This document shows, one piece after another, positions 62,384-64,000 of a stretch of 64,000 nucleotides of DNA. Position 1 is the stretch's first letter. Each line of letters opens with the position of its first letter. The stretch spans positions 941,001 through 1,005,000 of the forward strand of contig CP038131.1 of assembly GCA_004519485.1 (NCBI GenBank), given 5' to 3'. Source of the DNA: Nannochloropsis oceanica. Taxonomy: Eukaryota > Sar > Eustigmatophyceae > Eustigmatales > Monodopsidaceae. The notes below the pieces were generated by a model. The model worked only from the letters and a program-made list of their open reading frames with translations. It did no database searches and was not told the DNA's origin. The position numbers were made by a program, and so were the translations under genes.

Positions 62384-64000
62384 ATGTCTAACGGTTGCGC
62401 CCCCGTCACGGCTGAGACCGATTACACGCCCAAAAACATCCTCATCACCGGCGGCGCAGGTTTCATGTAAGTTCCCCTTGAAACTGTGCTGTCCTTCTTT
62501 ATCCTTCTCACACACACACTCGCATACGATCACCGCGGCACACACCACAGCGCTTCTCACGTTGTCCTTCTGCTGGTCAAGAAGTTCCCCAAGTATAAGA
62601 TTGTAAGTGCCTTTCCCCCTCTCGCCGCCTCCGCCGTGCTCCCATTTTGAAGGCATGTGGATTTCTATTCCATTCTTCTTTCCTCTCTCATCTTTTGTCG
62701 CAAGGCTATGCCCCACCATCGACAGTGTGAAACCTCACGCCCCCATGTCGTGTATATTTATACATTCGCTTTGCCTTCACTGTGGAAGTTGGTGGTTTGA
62801 GGACCAGTCTCTCCACTTCCCTTGTTCCTTTTTTCACTTCTTACCACCCGCCTGACAACAGGTGAATCTCGATCGACTGGATTACTGCTCTTGCCTCGAA
62901 AACCTCGATGAGATCAAGTACTACAAAAACTACAAGTTCGTGAAAGGGAACATCTGCTCCTCTGACCTGGTCAACTATGTGCTGGAGGAGGAGGAGATAG
63001 ACACCATCATGCACTTCGCCGCGCAGACCCACGTGGACAATAGCTTTGGGAACTCGTTCTCGTTCACGCAGAACAATATTCTGGGGACGCATGTGCTGTT
63101 GGAGAGTGCGAAAGTCCATGGCATTAAACGATTCATTCACGTGTCCACGGATGAGGTGTACGGGGAGGGAGCGGCGGACCAGGAGCCCATGTTTGAGGAT
63201 CAAGTGCTCGAGGTACGGACGGAGGGAGGGCGGGCGGAAGGGACAGAAGGTTACATATTTATTTTTCTTCGTTATCTGGTAGACTGGATTCGGTGCTGTC
63301 TTGTCTGCTTTTGCGCAACGTGCGTGAGATGCTCATGCTTTTGCTTCCTTTCGTTCTCTTCCTACCACCCGCTCCTCCTCCCCCCCTCCTTCCAGCCCAC
63401 CAACCCCTACGCGGCCACCAAGGCCGGCGCCGAGTTCATCGCCAAGTCCTACTCTCGTTCTTTCAACCTGCCTCTTATCATCACCAGGGGAAACAACGTG
63501 TATGGGCCCCATCAGTACCCCGAGAAGCTCATCCCCAAATTCGTTAATTTGCTCATGCGCGACCGACCCGTCACGCTTCATGGCAATGGGCTCAACACCC
63601 GTAACTTCCTCTTTGTACGTGTGCCTTTCTGTCTGTTTACAACCCTCGGCATCTCTTTTTGGCTTCTACATCCCCCTTGCTTCTAATTCTCCATGGTCAC
63701 CCACCTTCCAATCCTACCTACCTCCCTCCCTCCCTCCCTCCTTCCCTCCCTCCCTCCTTCCTCCCTCAGGTGGAGGACGTGGCCCGCGCCTTCGAAGTCA
63801 TTTTACACCGGGGCGTGACGGGCAAGATCTACAATATTGGGGGGACGAACGAAAAGGCCAATATTGAGGTGGCTAAGGATCTAATCCGGCTCATGGGCTA
63901 CGAGCAGGCGGAGGAGAAAATGCTCAATTTTGTGGAGGATAGGGCTTTCAACGGTACGTAAAGCGCTTTTCGGTATTCCTCCGTTCCTTCCTCCCTCCCG
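62384..64000 (+). CDS. UDP-glucose 4,6-dehydratase (rhamnose synthesis), 5' part (5 exons seen)
   Basis: Converts UDP-glucose to UDP-4-keto-6-deoxyglucose, first step to UDP-rhamnose. Exons 62384-62466, 62551-62602, 62862-63212, 63396-63614 and 63770-63953; donors GTAAGT, GTAAGT, GTACGG, GTACGT, GTACGT. The protein reads NILITGGAGFI-ASHVVLLLV across the first intron, LDRLDYCSCLENLDEIKYYK, FVKGNICSSDLVNYVLEEEE, IDTIMHFAAQTHVDNSFGNS, STDEVYGE, NPYAATKAGAEFIAKSYSRS (YxxxK) and TRGNNVYGPHQYPEKLIPKF. These match plant RHM/UGD N-terminal domains more closely than bacterial RmlB. The last exon ends ...ENRPFND-like VEDRAFNG/ in phase 1 at a GTACGT donor, so the C-terminus lies beyond the window; whether an epimerase/reductase domain is fused cannot be seen. 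Confidence 0.94.
63715..63766. repeat. CCTCCCTCCCT-type pyrimidine tract before a splice acceptor
   Basis: About 50 nt of nearly pure CTCCC repeats form the polypyrimidine tract of intron 4 of the dehydratase gene. The complementary strand is GGGA-rich. Confidence 0.85.

Noticed and set aside
62102-62719. 205-codon minus-strand frame
   Set aside because: It overlaps the first two exons of the dehydratase in antisense, has no recognisable domain and runs across the promoter.
1-64000. CRISPR arrays, bacterial operons, transposons, LTR or virus-like elements
   Set aside because: No spaced direct repeats, no terminal repeats and no transposase, integrase, reverse transcriptase or capsid-like protein in any frame examined. 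Introns and organelle presequences rule out a bacterial source.

Overview
This is nuclear DNA of a compact eukaryotic genome, most likely a photosynthetic stramenopile (heterokont) alga; a Nannochloropsis/Microchloropsis-type eustigmatophyte would fit, but the genus is inference. The evidence is: spliceosomal introns (donors mostly GTACGT, GTAAGT or GTGAGT; pyrimidine tract then AG); GC-rich third codon positions; a chlorophyll-biosynthesis gene; and several proteins starting with a signal peptide cut just before an aromatic residue (AFAP, AFVP, GFVVP, AFILTP), the bipartite presequence of plastids derived from red algae. I saw no rRNA, tRNA, CRISPR array, transposon or virus-like element.

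Layout from left to right: a fragment of a Pro/Ser-rich protein (-); a plastid RelA/SpoT homolog (+); protein-only RNase P (-); Mg-protoporphyrin methyltransferase ChlM (-, two exons); a 2TM-domain protein (+, three short exons); ribosomal protein eL39 (+, exon 1 holds only the ATG); an EDR2-C/DUF1336 protein (-); COX19 (-, four exons); IBA57 (+, with a 41-Ser run); a NEMP-like nuclear-envelope protein ending in a CaaX box (-); a DFR-like reductase (+); a TPR plus MSS51-C protein (-); a Nudix hydrolase (+); a CCT-motif regulator (-); SDF2 with a C-terminal RDEL (+); PCF11 (-, three exons); an ABC1/ADCK-like plastid kinase (-); a small unidentified ORF (+); a plastid Rossmann-fold protein (-); a PX-BAR sorting nexin (-); a large unidentified protein (-); NF-YB (+); a secreted PQQ-type sugar dehydrogenase-like protein (-, eleven exons); a degenerate iron-ADH family protein (-); and the 5' part of UDP-glucose 4,6-dehydratase (+, runs off the window).

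The genes are housekeeping and organelle functions and form no evident operon or pathway cluster. Themes are plastid supply and signalling (RSH, ChlM, ABC1K, reductase), mitochondrial assembly (COX19, IBA57, perhaps PRORP, TPR/MSS51-C and Fe-ADH-like), RNA processing and transcription (PRORP, PCF11, NF-YB, CCT), and secretory or wall chemistry (SDF2, sugar dehydrogenase, nucleotide-sugar dehydratase). Exon models were built by hand from splice sites and each was checked for a reading frame divisible by three. The most unusual signals are a decayed tandem exon copy in the sugar dehydrogenase gene, an array of seven GTGAGT donor look-alikes beside the ABC1K donor, the 41-serine microsatellite in IBA57, the CaaX end of the NEMP protein, loss of catalytic residues in two enzyme families, and a GC3-biased segment at 58.9-59.5 kb that I could not resolve into a gene.
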